Shown: positions 1 through 7,467, counted from the stretch's first letter. The stretch is DNA of 64,000 nt from Methylobacterium sp. NEAU K (GCF_030700285.1 NZ_JAUYZJ010000019.1:1-64000), one strand, 5' to 3'. The notes: a model not told the origin generated them from the sequence alone. Numbers and translations are program-made.

Positions 1-117
1 GCCGCCCACCTCCAGCTCCATCAGCCGCTCGGCCGCAAAGCCGATCAGCTCGCGCAGGACATCCGTGTCGGCGCACTTCTCCAGCAGCCCGCGCAGGGCC
101 ATCATCTCGTCGGTCAT
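1..117 (-). CDS. IS256-family transposase, 5' end only (runs off window start)
   Basis: Thirty-nine codons are visible from an ATG at 117 down to base 1, with no stop. The peptide opens [12 protein letters not shown] and continues to RLMELEVGG, which matches the usual N-terminus of methylobacterial IS256 (Transposase_mut) transposases as I remember them. The DDE catalytic residues would lie beyond the window. An 18-bp inverted repeat lies 70 bases upstream (187-242). The element may be intact; this window cannot tell. The family call rests on a short N-terminal match, so confidence is moderate. Confidence 0.6.
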   Translation of the reverse strand, partial: MTDEMMALRGLLEKCADTDVLRELIGFAAERLMELEVGG

Positions 118-186
118 CGGGGGGCTCTCGGTTCGGGGCTGGCTGTCGCAACCCGCCCGTACCCGGCAACCGCCGATGACCACCCC

Positions 187-242
187 GCGAGGAAGTCCGC
201 CCGCTACAGCGCGGGGGAGAGCGCGCGGGCGGACTTCCTCGC
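187..242. repeat. 18-bp perfect inverted repeat beside the IS256-type gene
   Basis: Arms 187-204 and 225-242 are exact reverse complements, with a 20-base GC-rich loop between them. The repeat lies upstream of the transposase start at 117. It could be a transcription-insulating hairpin within or just outside the element, or a palindromic insertion target. There is no T-run after either arm, so a classical intrinsic terminator is not supported. Confidence 0.6.
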
Positions 243-802
243 TACCGTCGAGCTGAACCACCTCCAGGGATACGACCCCGTGCACGTGCATGCAGATACG
301 ACCGGCGGCCGGGAGCCGCTCTGTGGCGAGGGTCGTGGGCGGTATGCATCCGGGCTGAGGACCTCCCATTCTGCCGGATCTGCTCAGGCGCTGCGGCGAC
401 TGCGGCACTCCGAGATCGGAACGGAGCAAAACTGACGCCCCTCACTGTGCACCTGAAGGCGAAGTGCGACTGGAAAAGTTGCTGCTGGAAGTCGCCGAGC
501 TAAGTATCCGGGAGCGTCCGAGTTCGCAATCTGACTCCAGACGACAGCTACCGACGCCGCGGCCGTATTCGCTCGTTTGCTCGCTCCCGCGGACGTATGC
601 TTCGCGCCCAGCAGAAGGACGCTATGAGCACTCAGATTGATCATAGGCCAAAGGGTCATCGCTTCGCGCGCCACTGTCAGATCAATCGGACGCTCGATGC
701 TCTGCATGTCACACACCGCTAAGTTCGACACGTGAGCGCGATTGTTTGACCGCAGATCTTGCAGTACGGCTCGGAATCCTTTGAGCGATGGTGCCGACCG
801 CC
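243..802. other. 560-bp stretch with no convincing gene
   Basis: Open frames exist on the minus strand across 384-917, but their predicted protein has no recognisable motif and part of it runs antisense to the better gene at 803-1147. Base composition is less GC-biased around 520-760 than in neighbouring genes. I see no RNA gene or clear terminator. Confidence 0.5.
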
Positions 803-1147
803 TCACCTGGGCGGTGGATCCGCCTTTTCCGCCATCGGCAGAGCGGCATACCAGTCGGCATAGCTCGTGTTCTTGACCATGCGGCGGTTCTGGTCCGGCG
901 CGCCGTCCGTCCACCATACAGGCCCGCGCTCGCCGAGGCCGTGCTTCGCGGCATCGACAGCCGCTCTGGCCTGCGCGATCGCGGCATCGTCGCCGGCCCG
1001 CTTGCCCGCCCGGACGGCGCGTCGGGCGTCCATCAGTTCATGCACGAGCCGGTCGCGCTCCTTTGCCTCGAGGTCCGGCCTTTGGCGACGCCACAGTCGT
1101 CCGTGTAAGACGAGGTAGCGGCCGTCCGGTGTCTCGTGGAACGCCAT
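803..1147 (-). CDS. conserved hypothetical protein, 114 aa
   Basis: Soluble, Arg/Asp/Ala-rich protein starting MAFHETPDGRYLVLHGRL. The ATG at 1147 is chosen because the sequence becomes protein-like there, while the open frame upstream to 1243 does not. The first 25 residues look like a small beta-hairpin unit and the rest (residues 30-75) is predicted helical and highly charged. I believe this family is common in Methylobacterium, but no function is known to me. It is divergent from the gene at 1351, with about 200 bp between starts. Confidence 0.75.
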   Translation of the reverse strand: MAFHETPDGRYLVLHGRLWRRQRPDLEAKERDRLVHELMDARRAVRAGKRAGDDAAIAQARAAVDAAKHGLGERGPVWWTDGAPDQNRRMVKNTSYADWYAALPMAEKADPPPR

Positions 1148-1350
1148 TGTTCGCTCGCTGTTTGACGTTCGGGCTATCGGCGCCTCCCCTGTAGCCTTAA
1201 GACAACCTGCCCGGTCAATATGGCGGGCATGGTGACGCCCCACTGCCGGGCATGGCTCGGCCGATTTCGCGACACATCCTTTCTTTAACAGTTGGCGGCC
1301 TACCCTTCGGTAGCAACCGGCCAGATTCGGCCTGGATACCTAAGATCATC

Positions 1351-1785
1351 ATGCGAAATACTTTGCGACGGTCGTTCACTGTCGAGGTCAAATCCAGCGA
1401 GCGCCGTCATGTGACGATCATACCGAGCCGCATCGTCCCGCCCGTCAGGCCAGAGCCTCGCGCGTTCCTGGCGATCGCTCCCGAAGGTATAGATCCCGCC
1501 GTCGCGCCGCGCCGCATCCTGCCAAGCCTAATTGTGCCGGAGGTCGAGCCCAAGCCGACGCGGAGGGCGGAAGAGCAACCAGCGCAGCGACGGCGCGGGC
1601 GGCCCCGCAAGGTGCCTCCTGCCACGGTCGACCCGGTCGCCGAGCCTGTGGCGGAAGCGGCACCCGCGGCGTTTCCGAAGGCGGCCGCCGCTCCATCTAT
1701 ACCCATCAAGCGTACGGCGAAGCCAGTGAGCGCCCTGATGCCCGGCGAGCGATGGAAGCGGCGGCTTGGGCGCTGGAGCCGGTAG
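1351..1785 (+). CDS. hypothetical Pro/Ala-rich protein with AT-hook-like motif, 144 aa
   Basis: The start at ATG 1351 (MRNTLRRSFTVEVKSS) is preferred over a longer frame from 1252 because the protein takes on a folded-looking, basic character there. Residues 80-87 read RRRGRPRK, which contains the GRP core of an AT-hook, a motif that binds the minor groove of AT-rich DNA. The remainder is proline- and alanine-rich and probably disordered, ending in a basic tail. DNA binding is an inference from the motif only. No operon partner overlaps it; the secreted protein gene at 1840 follows 54 bases downstream. Confidence 0.6.
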   Translation: MRNTLRRSFTVEVKSSERRHVTIIPSRIVPPVRPEPRAFLAIAPEGIDPAVAPRRILPSLIVPEVEPKPTRRAEEQPAQRRRGRPRKVPPATVDPVAEPVAEAAPAAFPKAAAAPSIPIKRTAKPVSALMPGERWKRRLGRWSR

Positions 1786-1839
1786 AGCAGGCCGAGCGCC
1801 TCATCTCGACACATTCCACCATCCGGCTATTCTGCGCCC

Positions 1840-2142
1840 ATGCGCACCGCTCTCGCCGCCCTCGTTTCCGTCGTCGCTGCCGGTGGGGCGAGCGCGCAGC
1901 AGCTGCTTCCTACCGTCCCCGAGTTGCTGACGGCCGAGGCCAAAGCCGCGCAGGCCTGCGAAGGCTCCGGAGATCCCGCCATCAGCAAGGAGCAGTGCCG
2001 ACGCCATGATCGGCTGAGCGGCCGTCTGGCTCAGGCCGGCTATTGCTGGGGCCGCAAGGGTCAAACCGACGATAAAAAGGAGTGGCACGCCTGCCAGCCG
2101 GACTCGATCTACGAGGATGACATCGAGGCGGTCCAGCGCTGA
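1840..2142 (+). CDS. small secreted cysteine-containing protein, 100 aa
   Basis: Residues 1-19 form a Sec signal peptide ending GGASA, so the mature protein would begin at QQLLP and act in the periplasm or outside the cell. The mature part has four cysteines (about residues 40, 53, 69 and 85), an even number consistent with two disulfides. Its spacing (C-x12-C-x15-C-x15-C) is regular. I do not recognise the family. The gene is 54 bases downstream of the AT-hook protein on the same strand and its stop is three bases from the stop of the convergent gene at 2146. Confidence 0.7.
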   Translation: MRTALAALVSVVAAGGASAQQLLPTVPELLTAEAKAAQACEGSGDPAISKEQCRRHDRLSGRLAQAGYCWGRKGQTDDKKEWHACQPDSIYEDDIEAVQR

Positions 2143-2145
2143 CGC

Positions 2146-2403
2146 TTACTCAACCACCGCGGGATGCCGCGTCGGCACGCCCCGGTAGTGCCGCGTGCTC
2201 GAAGGGCAGCCATCGTGCGCTCGGCGGTTTGAAAGCATCAGGTGGCACTGCGCGCTTGAGACGCCCCGGACCGTCACGCGGCCTTGGCAGATCGGGCAGC
2301 GCTTGAGGACATCGCGAGGCAGCAATCGCGGCTCGTTCAGGCTGACGGTGCGCCAAGCGCCTTCCACCTTCACGTCAAAGGTCTGGGCTGATGGCGTCGA
2401 CAT
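2146..2403 (-). CDS. small zinc-ribbon-like protein, 85 aa
   Basis: The protein has CPIC at residues 36-39, a Cys-His at 53-54 and a HDGC at 63-66, an arrangement suited to one structural zinc site. The N-terminal 30 residues include VEGAWRTV and NEPRLLP, and the C-terminus is basic with paired HY and RH residues. Proteins of this layout are, from memory, frequent single genes in methylobacterial accessory DNA, and no function is known to me. It is convergent with the secreted protein gene at 1840. Confidence 0.7.
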   Translation of the reverse strand: MSTPSAQTFDVKVEGAWRTVSLNEPRLLPRDVLKRCPICQGRVTVRGVSSAQCHLMLSNRRAHDGCPSSTRHYRGVPTRHPAVVE

Positions 2404-2614
2404 GCCCGACCATGCCGCTCCGGCCGATTGGTCCCCAGGGCAATCGGATCACACACCTCGGCCGCTCGCTCTCGCCCTGACTTGCTGATGAGACGGTGGA
2501 GCGCCCGATCTCACCGGCGAGAGGCGATAGGCCAGGCAGCTCTGGCAAGCGTCGGCAAGGGAGCCGCGCCGGGGTGCAAGCTGCGCGATCCCGACCCGGG
2601 AGGGGGCCGAACCG
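2404..2614. other. gene-free part of the 2404-3022 intergenic region
   Basis: Upstream of the minus-strand gene at 2146-2403 there is no supported gene up to the amt start at 3023. Several open frames exist on both strands, but they overlap one another and lack recognisable protein features. The stretch contains a minus-strand hairpin (2615-2647) and a fragment similar to the 3' part of the gene at 4311-4625 (2845-2905), so it looks like a remnant of a lost minus-strand gene. Confidence 0.4.
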
Positions 2615-2647
2615 AAAAAGCCCGCCACGGCGTGAGCCGGACGGGCT
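2615..2647 (-). terminator. possible intrinsic terminator reading leftward
   Basis: On the minus strand the arms AGCCCG and CGGGCT pair around an imperfect GC-rich inner stem, and the 3' arm is followed by five T residues (five A at 2615-2619 on the plus strand). No intact minus-strand gene lies just upstream, so it may have served a decayed gene whose trace is the repeat at 2845-2905. Confidence 0.4.
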
Positions 2648-2844
2648 GAAGGCGGGGCTCGGGAGAAGGAGGCAAGTTACTCCGCCGGGCGTTCGCCGCT
2701 GCAAAATTAGACAGATTCCGCCGAGCTGACACGAAAAGCCGCGCGTGCCAGGTGCCGGCAGGGCCGGGCCAGGGTGATCCGTGAGGCTTAGACGCGCGAG
2801 CGGGTTGGCAGTTCCGGGCCACGAGAAACGACGAAATGCGCCAC

Positions 2845-2905
2845 AGCGCAAGTCGGGGTGGTCGACCTGGCAGCCCGGCAACCTGTCCGCATCGCCGTCT
2901 CGACG
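2845..2905. repeat. direct repeat, left copy flanking amt
   Basis: This segment aligns with 4397-4448: both contain GTCGACCTGGCAGCCCGG and CCGCATCGCCGT. The left copy carries 9 extra bases between these blocks. In the right copy the sequence encodes the C-terminal part of the minus-strand protein at 4311-4625 (GCQVDYPDLR); the left copy reads GCQVDHPDLR on the minus strand. It is therefore a second, fragmentary copy of that coding sequence. Confidence 0.65.
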
Positions 2906-3022
2906 TTCTCCCTCCGCGCACGAATTCTTGTTCGCCGCGCGAGCGATCAGAACGCGCGCACGGTTGCCAAATTAGGAGGCAGTCTGTTTGAGAGCTTGGC
3001 TGTTTTGGTTGGGGTCCCCTTC

Positions 3023-4321
3023 ATGTTGCTGGCCGTTGCACGAGGCCTTTCGGGGCTCGCGCTCTTGCTCCTATCTGCCACTCCCAGTCTCGCGGCAGCA
3101 GCCTCGCCCGACACCGGCAGCACGGCCTGGATCCTGACCGCCTCCGCGCTGGTCCTGTTCATGACGCTGCCTGGGCTTGCCCTGTTCTACGGAGGCTTGG
3201 TCCACGCGCGGAATGTCCTCTCCGTGCTGATGCAGTGCTTCGCAATCTGCTGCATCGGGTCTGTGCTCTGGGCTGTCTGCGGCTACAGCCTCGCCTTCGA
3301 TGGCGATGGCGCGTTCATCGGCACGCTGCACAAGGCTTTCCTCGCCCACCTGGAACCGCTCCGCACCGCGACGCAGCTCCCCGAGCCGGTGTTCGCCCTA
3401 TACCAGATGACTTTCGCGGTGATCACGCCGGCCCTGATCATCGGGGCGATCCCGGAACGCGTCGCCTTCCCTTTCCTCGTCCTGTTCTCGGCCGCGTGGC
3501 TGCTTCTCGTCTACGTGCCGGTGGCGCACTGGATCTGGGGCGGAGGCTGGCTCGCGGGGCTGGGGACCCTCGATTTTGCCGGCGGTATCGTGGTGCACAC
3601 CACAGCGGGCATCTCGGCCCTGCTTCTCGCCATATTGGTGGGCCGTCGTCGCGGCTTTCCGACGACGCTGGCTCCGCCGCACAGCCCCGGAATGACTATG
3701 ATGGGCGCCGGCATGCTCTGGGTCGGCTGGTTCGGCTTCAATGGGGGCAGCGCCCTCGCGGCCGATGCCAGCGCCGCGAATGCCATACTGGTCACGCACC
3801 TGTCGGCCTCGGCGGGAGCTGTGGCTTGGACGGCGGCCGAATGGGTAAAGATCCGAAAGCCCACCTCCATCGGAATCGTTACGGGCTGCGTGGCGGGCCT
3901 CGCCACGATCACGCCGGCGGCGGGCTACGTCTCGCCGGCGGCGGCTCTCCTAATCGGTGCGGCGGGCGGCGTGGTCTGCTTCTTCGTGACCTTGTTCGTG
4001 AAGCACCGCCTCGTCATCGACGATTCCCTCGATGTCTTCGCCGTGCACGGTGTCGGCGGCATTCTGGGTTCGCTCCTGCTTCCCCTCTTCGTGCTGCCCG
4101 ACCTCGGAGGCATCGGCCTGACCGCAGGCCGCACGGCTCTGGGCCAGCTCGCGGTCCAGGCCCTCGCCATCGGGGCGACCGCCCTCTGGTCGGGCCTCCT
4201 AACCTTCGCCCTTACGCGGCTTATCGGGCTCGTCACGCCGCTGCGGGTCGATCAGGAGGCCGAGCACGACGGTCTGGATCTGGCCAGCCACGGCGAGCGC
4301 GCCTACGAGTTCACCGCGTAA
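3023..4321 (+). CDS. amt: ammonium transporter (Amt/MEP family)
   Basis: Inner-membrane channel that conducts ammonium/ammonia, 432 aa, usual for the family. The start at ATG 3023 gives a cleavable signal peptide (about residues 1-25), as expected for AmtB-type proteins; a longer frame from GTG 2858 adds residues without family character. Family signatures visible are LFYGGLVHARNVLS near residue 55, DFAGGIVVHTTAG near 188 with the first pore histidine, and the second pore histidine in FAVHGVGG near 341. About eleven membrane segments follow the signal. No PII gene (glnK), its common partner, adjoins it. The gene sits between two copies of a short direct repeat. Confidence 0.93.
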   Translation: MLLAVARGLSGLALLLLSATPSLAAAASPDTGSTAWILTASALVLFMTLPGLALFYGGLVHARNVLSVLMQCFAICCIGSVLWAVCGYSLAFDGDGAFIGTLHKAFLAHLEPLRTATQLPEPVFALYQMTFAVITPALIIGAIPERVAFPFLVLFSAAWLLLVYVPVAHWIWGGGWLAGLGTLDFAGGIVVHTTAGISALLLAILVGRRRGFPTTLAPPHSPGMTMMGAGMLWVGWFGFNGGSALAADASAANAILVTHLSASAGAVAWTAAEWVKIRKPTSIGIVTGCVAGLATITPAAGYVSPAAALLIGAAGGVVCFFVTLFVKHRLVIDDSLDVFAVHGVGGILGSLLLPLFVLPDLGGIGLTAGRTALGQLAVQALAIGATALWSGLLTFALTRLIGLVTPLRVDQEAEHDGLDLASHGERAYEFTA

Positions 4322-4625
4322 CACGCGTCCGACGGGTGATCGGCGGTCCTCCACGGGCCTCCGACTGCAGCACGTCCGGTGCTCGCTGCGCCCCATAGCG
4401 CAGATCTGGGTAGTCGACCTGGCAGCCCGGCCGCATCGCCGTCCCGGCGCTCTCAAACCGCGGGTACGGCGTGGCCAGATCGCGCCGCGGCTGGTCGAGG
4501 TCAGCGTCCGGGCCGACGCGCACGACCAAGTTTGCGTACCGGTAGCAGCAGCGGCGCGGGCACAGATCGCAGGTGAGCTGGACGATCACGAACGGATCGT
4601 CGGCGAGCGTCTTGAGGGCGGCCAT
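4311..4625 (-). CDS. small cysteine-rich hypothetical protein, 104 aa
   Basis: The protein begins MAALKTLADDPFVIVQLTCD and carries CDLCPRRCC near residues 19-27, then GCQVDYPDLRYG near 67-78. CDLC-containing proteins of about 100 aa with a later Cys-x-x-x-(F/Y)PDL stretch are, to my recollection, common in methylobacterial accessory regions, and a metal-binding fold is likely. Its start overlaps the 3' end of the truncated gene at 4585 in a different frame, which suggests translational coupling before the upstream gene was cut. It overlaps the 3' end of amt by 11 bases, tail to tail. Function unknown. Confidence 0.65.
   Translation of the reverse strand: MAALKTLADDPFVIVQLTCDLCPRRCCYRYANLVVRVGPDADLDQPRRDLATPYPRFESAGTAMRPGCQVDYPDLRYGAQRAPDVLQSEARGGPPITRRTRVTR
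4397..4448. repeat. direct repeat, right copy flanking amt
   Basis: Partner of 2845-2905. Here the sequence is part of the intact minus-strand coding region 4311-4625. The two copies lie about 1.55 kb apart in the same orientation with amt between them. Confidence 0.65.
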
Positions 4626-4803
4626 GCGCTCAGCCGTTTAAATGGTGCCGCGCTGTAGCCCCTGGAGACCGGCCGCGCGTGCTCGGCGAACCGCCGCCCG
4701 GCCGCGTCGAGATCGGCCAGCGCGTCCGCGCTGGCTTGCATCAGGGCGGCCCAACCGTCGCACTGCGCCGGCTCGGTCGCAGTCCAGCGCGCTCGACTCG
4801 GCC
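4585..4803 (-). pseudogene. 3' remnant of a small gene cut by an IS481-type fragment
   Basis: Reading leftward from about 4803, one frame stays open to a TGA at 4585-4587. It encodes a protein-like stretch with ATEPAQCDGWAALMQASADA and then LADLDAAGRRFAEHARPV, whose codons end almost entirely in G or C. No start codon with a ribosome site is visible; the frame runs into the IS481-type remnant that begins near 4816, so the 5' end is missing. The next gene (start 4625) begins inside this frame, as in a coupled operon. It is too short and startless to be picked up as an ordinary ORF. Family unknown. Confidence 0.5.
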
Positions 4804-4815
4804 TTCGAGCGGCGA

Positions 4816-5260
4816 ATGTCCACAGCCGTCCGGCTCAACGATCGCGTGGCGCCGTTCTTCGAAGCCCGGGAGGGGAAGCTGTGCCGGGTGCTGACCGACC
4901 GCGGCACCAAATATTGTGGCAACCCCGAGCACCCCTGATACCAGCTCTACCGCGCGTTAGAGGACGTGGATCATTCCCGGACCAAGGCCAAGAACTCGCT
5001 GACCTACGGCACCGTCGAATTATTCCACAAGACGGCGCAGAACGAATTCTACCGGATCAACTTCCACAAGAATATCTAGGTCTCGCTTGCCGCTCCGCAG
5101 GCGGACCTGAATGCCTGGATGCGGATCAACAACGAGGAGCGACCGAACCAGGGGCGGAGGTGCTTCGGCGAGACGCCGATACAGACCCTTCTCGACGCCG
5201 TGCCGCTCGCCCGGGACAAGATGATCGCCGCCCGACGACCATCAGGCAGTCGAGACCGAC
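4816..5260 (+). pseudogene. IS481-family transposase remnant (C-terminal half, two in-frame stops)
   Basis: One frame from 4816 gives an IS481 integrase-core segment: RVLTDRGTKYCGNPEH with a catalytic Asp, then HSRTKAK, then GTVELFHKTAQNEFYR containing the position of the catalytic Glu, then NEERPNQGRRCFGETPIQT and LLDAVPLARDKMIAA. TGA at 4936-4938 and TAG at 5077-5079 interrupt the same frame, and the N-terminal half with its helix-turn-helix is absent. The element is therefore dead. Homology fades after about 5235. Its left edge truncates the minus-strand gene at 4585-4803. Confidence 0.85.
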
Positions 5261-5375
5261 CATCCCCAGACATCAGCTGTCCGACCAGGCCCCGACTACT
5301 ACAGCGCATTCCCGGCGAACCAAACCGCACTAATTCCTCCCAGGGCACCTTACAGCGCCCCGGAGACTACTCATC

Positions 5376-5858
5376 ATGAGCCGACCCATCGTCTTCCCCC
5401 TGCTGATCGTCAGTATCGCCACCATCGCCACGCCCGCTGCAGCCCTGTCGACGAAGGACTGCTCGGCAAAGTATCAAGCCGCCAAGCAGGCCGGCACGCT
5501 CAACGGGCAGAAGTGGAACGACTTCCGCAAGGCCGAGTGTGGTGCGCAGCCCGACGCCGCCGCCAAAGCCGTGCCGAACCCGGTCGCGCCGTCCGCGACG
5601 ACGGCTGCACCACCCGCCACCGCGCCGACCACGACAGCCTCGAGGGCAGCGCCGGCGTCAGCTGCCTCGCCTGGCTCGGCCGCGTATCCCCGAGCAATCG
5701 ACCCGAAGTACGCCAAGGAGTCGGCGGGCAAGGCCCGGATGCACACCTGTCTCGACAGCTACAACGCGGCCAAGGCCGCGGGCACGCTCGGCGACGCCAA
5801 ATGGATCCAGAAGGGCGGCGGCTACTACTCGACATGCAACAAGCTGCTCAAGGGGTAG
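5376..5858 (+). CDS. secreted protein with two PsiF-like repeats, 160 aa
   Basis: Residues 1-23 are a Sec signal peptide ending PAAA. The mature protein consists of two related Cys-bounded units joined by a Pro/Ala/Thr linker (about residues 58-105). The first unit reads CSAKYQAAKQAGTLNGQKW and ends in Cys; the second reads CLDSYNAAKAAGTLGDAKW and also ends in Cys. The (A/K)AAGTLxxxKW pattern is duplicated. The Cys spacing recalls the PsiF repeat of phosphate-starvation proteins, but that link is tentative. The probable site of action is the periplasm. The coding region starts about 115 bp after the dead transposase and looks intact. Confidence 0.7.
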   Translation: MSRPIVFPLLIVSIATIATPAAALSTKDCSAKYQAAKQAGTLNGQKWNDFRKAECGAQPDAAAKAVPNPVAPSATTAAPPATAPTTTASRAAPASAASPGSAAYPRAIDPKYAKESAGKARMHTCLDSYNAAKAAGTLGDAKWIQKGGGYYSTCNKLLKG

Positions 5859-5922
5859 CTCACGCCCCAACCTGACCCGCGATGAGCCCAGGTCCAGCGC
5901 TGACAAGCGCCAAACCGTACCG

Positions 5923-6135
5923 ATGCCCCTGCGGATCGGAGCACGTTGGCAAATCAAGAGATCGCCGAGCGGTGCGCGGTCGGCCATCCGTTGCGATGGG
6001 TGTGCCGGCCGTCTCACCGATATCTCCGTCATCGGGCCGGTCCTGGGCACCTGTCAGGACCGGTACGGCAACGTGATTGAGACCGGAACGCGCGAAATCT
6101 GCGCCGGCCGCGTCAATGCGACATCGGTCACGTGA
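5923..6135 (+). CDS. candidate small protein, 70 aa
   Basis: The frame from ATG 5923 ends just before the receiver-domain gene at 6145. The product includes CDGC near residues 25-28 and further cysteines near 47 and 62, which would fit a small metal-binding or disulfide protein, and codons in its second half mostly end in C or G. The sequence GTCQDRYGNVIETGT looks protein-like. I do not recognise a family and there is no strong ribosome site, so this may be non-coding. Confidence 0.3.
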   Translation: MPLRIGARWQIKRSPSGARSAIRCDGCAGRLTDISVIGPVLGTCQDRYGNVIETGTREICAGRVNATSVT

Positions 6136-6144
6136 AGATTCTGA

Positions 6145-6486
6145 ATGGCGGACGCCCTCGCGACGCGGCGCGCCGTGCTGCCGGTCGAGGATAATCCCTT
6201 GCCGCTCATGGAAGCGGCTGCGGCCTCGCGCGAAACCGGCTACGAAGTTGCCGAGACGGCGAGTATCGAGGCCGTACAAACCCACTTGGCCGCCCGGCCA
6301 GAACTCGTGGCTATGGTCGCGGATGTCGACTTGGCAGGCGAGCCTTTGACCGGCTTCACCCTGGCGAAGGCCATCGCGGCACGCTGGCCTCAGGTCGCAA
6401 TCCTGATCGTGTCAGGAATCGAGTGGCCACGCGAGGAGCAGATGCCGATGGGCGCGCGCTTCTTGCGCAAGCCGTTCACTCCGTAG
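6145..6486 (+). CDS. response-regulator receiver-domain protein, ends early
   Basis: CheY-like receiver domain, 113 aa. The acidic pocket is at VEDN (about residue 15), the phosphoacceptor Asp lies in MVADVDLAG near residue 60, the Ser of the switch region in LIVSG near 92, and the conserved Lys in RFLRKPF near 109. The frame then meets TAG at 6484-6486. Codons after the stop (6487-6576) read SLTDGLGAVIEERN, which looks like the missing last helix, so one C-to-T change (CAG to TAG) may have truncated an originally longer domain. No output domain or partner kinase adjoins it. It may be non-functional. Confidence 0.6.
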   Translation: MADALATRRAVLPVEDNPLPLMEAAAASRETGYEVAETASIEAVQTHLAARPELVAMVADVDLAGEPLTGFTLAKAIAARWPQVAILIVSGIEWPREEQMPMGARFLRKPFTP

Positions 6487-6549
6487 TCGCTGACCGACGG
6501 TCTCGGTGCCGTGATCGAGGAACGCAACGTCGGCTCGGGGCCGCAGGAC

Positions 6550-6630
6550 TTAGTCCGCCAGGACGGCGATGAGTGAGAACGAACCGGCGAGCACGAACGT
6601 GCCCGCAATGAGCGATGTGATCAGGAGCAT
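6550..6630 (-). CDS. possible 26-aa membrane peptide
   Basis: The frame from ATG 6630 to TAA 6550-6552 encodes MLLITSLIAGTFVLAGSFSL and six more residues ending in LAD. Nearly the whole peptide is one hydrophobic helix. It is below normal ORF-calling length. There is no strong ribosome site and it overlaps the read-through tail of the receiver-domain gene on the other strand, so the call is tentative. Confidence 0.3.
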   Translation of the reverse strand: MLLITSLIAGTFVLAGSFSLIAVLAD

Positions 6631-6886
6631 GTCAAGACCTTATGCGCCGGACGGCGCCGCAGCTCCAACAACGTGTAAAGTCACGCTCGGTTGCGCATGG
6701 CCGAGCGCGGATCGTCCGTCAGTCCGGTCGTCGCTGCCGCCCTCTTGAGCGTCGCGGCAGGCGTGCAGCAGCCATCCCAACAGGTCGGCGTCATCCTCGC
6801 CTCCGCGCCCCTGACGGATTGCCAGTCGCTTCTTCGGGGATCCGCCCGCTCCTCGACGAACCACCTCCAGCACGCTACTCATCGTC

Positions 6887-7057
6887 ATGGCCAAAGAAAT
6901 GCCCTCTGTCGGCGATCTGCGTCGCAAGTCCGAGAGCACGGACGCTGAGATCGACACAGCGACAACTGCCCACCTGTGGGACGAGAGCACCTCGGCCACG
7001 TTCCACCGCACGACGGTGAGGCCGGCCGTCATCATGGGCTTCCCGGCGCAGGCATGA
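6887..7057 (+). CDS. small hypothetical protein, 56 aa, coupled to DCC-family gene
   Basis: The frame from ATG 6887 encodes MAKEMPSVGDLRRKSESTDA and ends with MGFPAQA. Its TGA (7055-7057) overlaps the ATG of the next gene (7054) as ATGA, which argues that the frame is translated and coupled. Soluble, with a charged helical first half. I do not recognise the family. Too short for standard ORF thresholds. Confidence 0.55.
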   Translation: MAKEMPSVGDLRRKSESTDAEIDTATTAHLWDESTSATFHRTTVRPAVIMGFPAQA

Positions 7058-7467
7058 GCCACCCCGCGCCAGAAAAGGATCTCAGCGTCTACTACGACGG
7101 CGGTTGTCCACTATGCCGTGCAGAGATCGACCACTATCGCCGGTGCGCAGGAGCCGACCAGCTTACTTTCGTCGATATCGGGCGTGCTGTGCCCGCGCCG
7201 GAACTCGGACCCGATCTCGATCGTGACGCCGCCTTGCGGCGCTTCCATGTGCGCGCCGCAGACGGGCAGTTGGTCTCCGGCGCGGCCGCGTTCAGCCGCC
7301 TTTGGCGGACCTTGCCCGGCTGGCGCTGGCTCGGCCGCTTGGTCGATCTGCGCGTGCTGGGCTTCCAGCCCGTGCTGCCAATCGCCGAGCGGGCCTACCG
7401 CCTATCTCTGCCCCTGCGGCCCCGGCTGGCCCGGCTGGCCCGGCTGGCCTCACGTCGCCGACGCTGA
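7054..7467 (+). CDS. DCC-family thiol-disulfide oxidoreductase-like protein (DUF393)
   Basis: The protein (137 aa) has the family hallmark YDGGCPLC at about residues 13-20, a thioredoxin-like CxxC site in a predicted redox fold, followed by the expected FVDIG strand near 41 and the GAAAFSRLW stretch near 76. Substrates of DCC proteins are generally unknown. The start at 7054 is fixed by the ATGA overlap with the preceding 56-aa gene. The C-terminus is Arg/Leu-rich, built from 9-base tandem repeats (about 7426-7450) that yield RLARLARLA, an unusual basic amphipathic tail that may contact membrane. Confidence 0.85.
   Translation: MSHPAPEKDLSVYYDGGCPLCRAEIDHYRRCAGADQLTFVDIGRAVPAPELGPDLDRDAALRRFHVRAADGQLVSGAAAFSRLWRTLPGWRWLGRLVDLRVLGFQPVLPIAERAYRLSLPLRPRLARLARLASRRRR

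Noticed and set aside
384-917. A 177-codon minus-strand frame in the first kilobase
   Set aside because: It overlaps the better gene at 803-1147 in another frame, has no motif and spans DNA that is not codon-biased.
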